Assembly (NCBI RefSeq): GCF_001687105.1
Contig: NZ_CP014597.1
Coordinates: 186,001 to 250,000, forward strand
DNA length: 64,000 bases
Direction: 5' to 3'
Source of the DNA: Salipiger sp. CCB-MM3
GTDB lineage: Bacteria; Pseudomonadota; Alphaproteobacteria; Rhodobacterales; Rhodobacteraceae
Below are positions 61,784 to 64,000 of the stretch, one piece after another. Positions within the stretch are counted from its first letter, which is position 1, and every line of letters starts with the position of its first letter. The notes under the pieces were generated by a model, which saw only the letters and a list, made by a program, of their open reading frames with translations, searched no databases and was not told the origin of the DNA. A program made the position numbers and the translations under genes.

Positions 61784-62515
61784 TCAGGAGTTCACCAGTC
61801 GGTACCCCACACCTCGTACGGTCTCGATAGTAACATGACCCCGAAGCGGCTCCCCCTTAAGGAGGTGGCGCAACTTGAAGATGTGCTGATCAAGAGATCT
61901 ATCATCATACGACGGCTCACGGTTGAGGATGCGGCGGTAGAGGTCTTCTTTCGACACAACGTCTCCGAACGAGCCTATGAGGCAATCGAGGATCTTCGCC
62001 TGCGTTGAGGTGAGTTTCACGCTCCCCGACCTACCTTTCACCGTGAGAACTCGGCCGCTTTTGAGCTCAAAGGGTCCGCTCCCAAGCGAGGGAACATCCA
62101 CACCTTCGTTCTTCAGTGTATAAATGACCCGCTCCAGGAGATCGTCAGGTTCGAAAGGCAGATTAAGGCGTCCAACGATACGAAAATCCTCGCGCATGTC
62201 GCCTACAAAAGAAATTTCTGCGCTCAAAAGGGCCAGGACCCTTACCCTGCTGCGTGCCATTCTGAAAGCGCCGGAAAAATCCGTGATCGCCCCATCTGAA
62301 AAAGGCGGATGACAGACAAAGAGGTCTGGAAACCCACCCTTAGAAACAGCGTCTGTGGCCTCATGGATGGAAGACACACAGTCTACGCGCCAATCAGGGC
62401 GAGCACTTCTAAGTGCCTGTGACATCAATAGGACCATGCTGCTGTCTGCGCCAACCACGGTAATATGGAGAGCTTTTTGTGTTTCACAACCATGAAGGTC
62501 TCTGGAAATCTTCAT
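61784..62515 (-). CDS. OmpR-type winged-helix regulator with degenerate receiver
   Basis: 243 aa. C-terminal Trans_reg_C winged helix: 'VKLTSTQAKILDCLIGSFGDVVSKEDLYRRIL', 'RSLDQHIFKLRHLL' and 'IETVRGVGYRL'. The receiver lacks the usual phospho-acceptor: 'FPDLFVCHPPFSDG' has His-Pro where Asp is expected, and the acidic pair is absent. It probably works without phosphorylation. No kinase gene adjacent. Start 62515 has GGGGAG at 6 nt. Confidence 0.8.
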   Translation of the reverse strand: MKISRDLHGCETQKALHITVVGADSSMVLLMSQALRSARPDWRVDCVSSIHEATDAVSKGGFPDLFVCHPPFSDGAITDFSGAFRMARSRVRVLALLSAEISFVGDMREDFRIVGRLNLPFEPDDLLERVIYTLKNEGVDVPSLGSGPFELKSGRVLTVKGRSGSVKLTSTQAKILDCLIGSFGDVVSKEDLYRRILNREPSYDDRSLDQHIFKLRHLLKGEPLRGHVTIETVRGVGYRLVNS

Positions 62516-62710
62516 ATTCGCTCCCCTAGACGAAACCAACGCAAAAAATGACCACATACTCTGTACTAGGCTGACCTTGAACAGATCAACTCGAAACCAA
62601 CAAGTATGTCATTTAGCCGGCACATCCTCAAATTTGGTTACACGATTAACCACGTAAACTGCCCCTACATCATGAATTGTTACATGATTAGGAAGCCATA
62701 GGAGTGTATC

Positions 62711-62896
62711 ATGTCGGCAACACAAATTCGCAAAATTACAACCGTCTGCCCTATCGGGACCAAAGGTCTTCAACTTGCACAAGGTGAAATGCTGAGCATC
62801 GGTGACAACGATCACGCCTCAGGAACCAAGAGCATCGCAAGCATTCGTGTAGGAAAGCGCGTTGTAGAAGGTGAGCTTCTAGCTGAAATGACATAA
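62711..62896 (+). CDS. Small protein of unknown function
   Basis: 61 aa, AGGAG 7-8 nt before ATG. 'CPIGTKGLQLAQGEMLSIGDNDHASGTKSIASIRVGKRVVEGELLAEM' looks beta-rich. Preceded by an A/T-rich ~190-bp divergent promoter region shared with the OmpR-type gene. Confidence 0.55.
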   Translation: MSATQIRKITTVCPIGTKGLQLAQGEMLSIGDNDHASGTKSIASIRVGKRVVEGELLAEMT

Positions 62897-63029
62897 GAGA
62901 ACTGTCTTTCAAAACATCCAATCATAGAGAACTACCAACCTAATGATCAGCCGGCGTCGAAATAAGGATTGACTCTACCTAAACTGTTCTTTAAAAATTG
63001 TGGCGTCTTTTGGTTTTAACGAGGATGAT

Positions 63030-63560
63030 ATGAAGGATTTCTCCGACATTCCCGCAACCCCTGCTCATGGCGAAACCGACGCCGCAACGATGGATACTGA
63101 ACAGATGATTTTTCGCCTGGTCGCCGCCAAAGCTGCCGCCAGCGCGCGTGCGGGCCAACCAATGGGCCCTGAAGCCATTGCCAAGATGACGCTCGATCTT
63201 CACAAAATGATGTCTTCCAGTGACCTGCCCGTCGTGGCATCACTCGACAAAGAACCCAAGGCAGCGCCTGCCCCAAAGACTTGGAAAGGCGAACGCGCTC
63301 CTGACGATCCTTTTTGCGCGATCGAAGATACGGTGCAAGACGACTACATCGTTTGCCTCGAGAACGGCCGCCACCTCTCTATGCTCAAGCGTCACCTCAA
63401 CGAGACCTACGGCATGACACCCGCGGAGTACCGTGCCAAGTGGGGCCTGCCGGACGACTATCCGATGACCGCCCCCAACTACACCGCGAAGAAGGCGAGC
63501 GCTGCGTTCAAAAGTGGGCTGGGCCGGCATGCTCGATCGGCAAAGGCAGTGCTCGCCTGA
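63030..63560 (+). CDS. MucR/Ros-family transcriptional regulator
   Basis: 176 aa, C-terminal Ros/MucR zinc-finger fold: 'DYIVCLENGRHLSMLKRHLNETYGMTPAEYRAKWGLPDDYPMTAPNYTAKKA' pattern. The zinc ligands are atypical (one Cys, several His). N-terminal ~70 residues are helical and Ala-rich, as for the oligomerisation domain. MucR proteins are H-NS-like silencers in alphaproteobacteria. Start 63030 has GAGG 7-8 nt upstream. Confidence 0.87.
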   Translation: MKDFSDIPATPAHGETDAATMDTEQMIFRLVAAKAAASARAGQPMGPEAIAKMTLDLHKMMSSSDLPVVASLDKEPKAAPAPKTWKGERAPDDPFCAIEDTVQDDYIVCLENGRHLSMLKRHLNETYGMTPAEYRAKWGLPDDYPMTAPNYTAKKASAAFKSGLGRHARSAKAVLA

Positions 63561-63580
63561 CAAGCACGACATCGCACAGG

Positions 63581-63606
63581 AAAGGCCCCGCAACCGCGGG
63601 GCCTTT
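63581..63606 (+). terminator. Rho-independent terminator
   Basis: AAAGGCCCCGC (63581-63591) pairs with GCGGGGCCTTT (63596-63606), 4-nt loop. Confidence 0.88.
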
Positions 63607-63804
63607 CTAGTAATTGTAGATAGAAAAGCAGGAGCCGCATGTAGCTAAAGAGATTGAACAAAAATTTCTGATCGATACCGATCATCCACACCTTAAGGCA
63701 ATCTTTGCCATGAACCCATTGCGCATCAAGCAAGCCTATCTCTCGACAAGTGCAGGCTCCACCGTCCGTCTTCGAGTGCAAGATAGCCATGCATTCCTAA
63801 ACGT

Positions 63805-64000
63805 TACTGCTTCCGCCACCGATAGAACGTGTGCTGCGATATCCCGATCTGGCGCACCGCATCGGCCGTCGACAGGCCCTGACCGTGCAGCACCTCAACG
63901 TGGCGCAGCCTGGTGACAATGTCTTCCGGCTTCTCTCGCTTTCCAGCCATTCCGTAGTCCTCCTATTCACCGAAATCCTATCGGACTTCAGGCTTCGTGG
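63805..64000 (-). mobile_element. Truncated IS3 copy 4 at the window edge
   Basis: Matches the 5' part of copies 1-3 in reverse orientation (orfA start and upstream leader), beginning abruptly within orfA at TACTGCTTCCGCCAC and running out of the window. Base differences in the TTCTACCGGTGG region show it is an older or different copy. The transposase cannot be complete. Confidence 0.85.

Noticed and set aside
1..64000. tRNA, rRNA, replication origin or partition genes
   Set aside because: I looked for T-loop-like GTTCGA contexts, rRNA-like blocks and rep/par genes and saw none I could support.

Overview
The window looks like alphaproteobacterial DNA of the Rhodobacteraceae (Roseobacter) type. 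It is GC-rich (roughly 57-60% by eye) and carries family hallmarks: a TRAP uronate-type transporter, a PRC-barrel stress protein, a TolA-C-like periplasmic protein, a phasin, a MucR/Ros regulator and many Rhodobacteraceae-type small secreted proteins. No rRNA, tRNA, replication or partition gene is visible, so plasmid, chromid and chromosomal island cannot be told apart. Gene density is moderate. Insertion sequences, frameshifted genes and truncated operons mark most of 14-64 kb as accessory DNA.

Layout. 0-5.7 kb: a uronate/pectin-oligosaccharide block (LacI-type regulator end, kduD, TRAP dctM-dctQ divergent from dctP, GH105 hydrolase). 5.7-14.4 kb: an ELWxYD-repeat protein, a probable anti-Shine-Dalgarno small RNA, a PRC-barrel protein, an AraC regulator, a beta-lactamase-fold hydrolase, an SH3-like secreted protein and a two-module propeller protein. 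14.5-20.5 kb: a dense cluster of small proteins with two NYN/PIN (Regnase-like) ribonucleases, four ~100-aa paralogues on the opposite strand and four copies of a ~70-aa 'YDxD...LIAxD' domain. Several of these genes carry a frameshift or an in-frame stop. 20.9-23.7 kb: a small operon with an ABC-type ATPase hit by an IS3-family element. 23.9-39.5 kb: two alpha-oxoamine synthase-like PLP enzymes, each preceded by the same 18-bp palindrome. Between them lie a TolA-C protein, a HAD hydrolase, a two-TM protein, a remnant type I-C CRISPR-Cas operon (cas5-cas8c-cas7 only, no array), an IS3-family element, a TbpB-like lipoprotein plus Slam-like outer-membrane protein (type XI secretion pair) and a LuxR-type regulator. 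39.8-44.6 kb: a UDG-fold protein, a membrane trypsin-like protease, a DUF2256 protein and hipB with a hipA truncated by a second IS copy. 44.6-52.3 kb: lipoproteins, a META-domain protein, an orphan ParD, a LuxR-type regulator, a phasin, a membrane protein and a metallo-beta-lactamase-fold hydrolase. 52.4-56.3 kb: a metallophosphoesterase, an IS110 remnant, a deleted IS remnant and a third IS copy that splits a transglutaminase-like lipoprotein gene. 56.5-64 kb: M48 protease, unknowns, an OmpR-type regulator with a degenerate receiver, a MucR regulator and a truncated IS at the edge.

How genes work together. The first block would import and process unsaturated uronates. The twin PLP enzymes plus the LuxR regulator look like one small regulon. 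The phasin promoter and the small-RNA promoter share a TGC-rich palindrome typical of PhaR sites. The Slam-like protein would export the adjacent TbpB-like lipoprotein. The 14.5-20.5 kb ribonuclease/small-protein cluster is the least explained part of the window.
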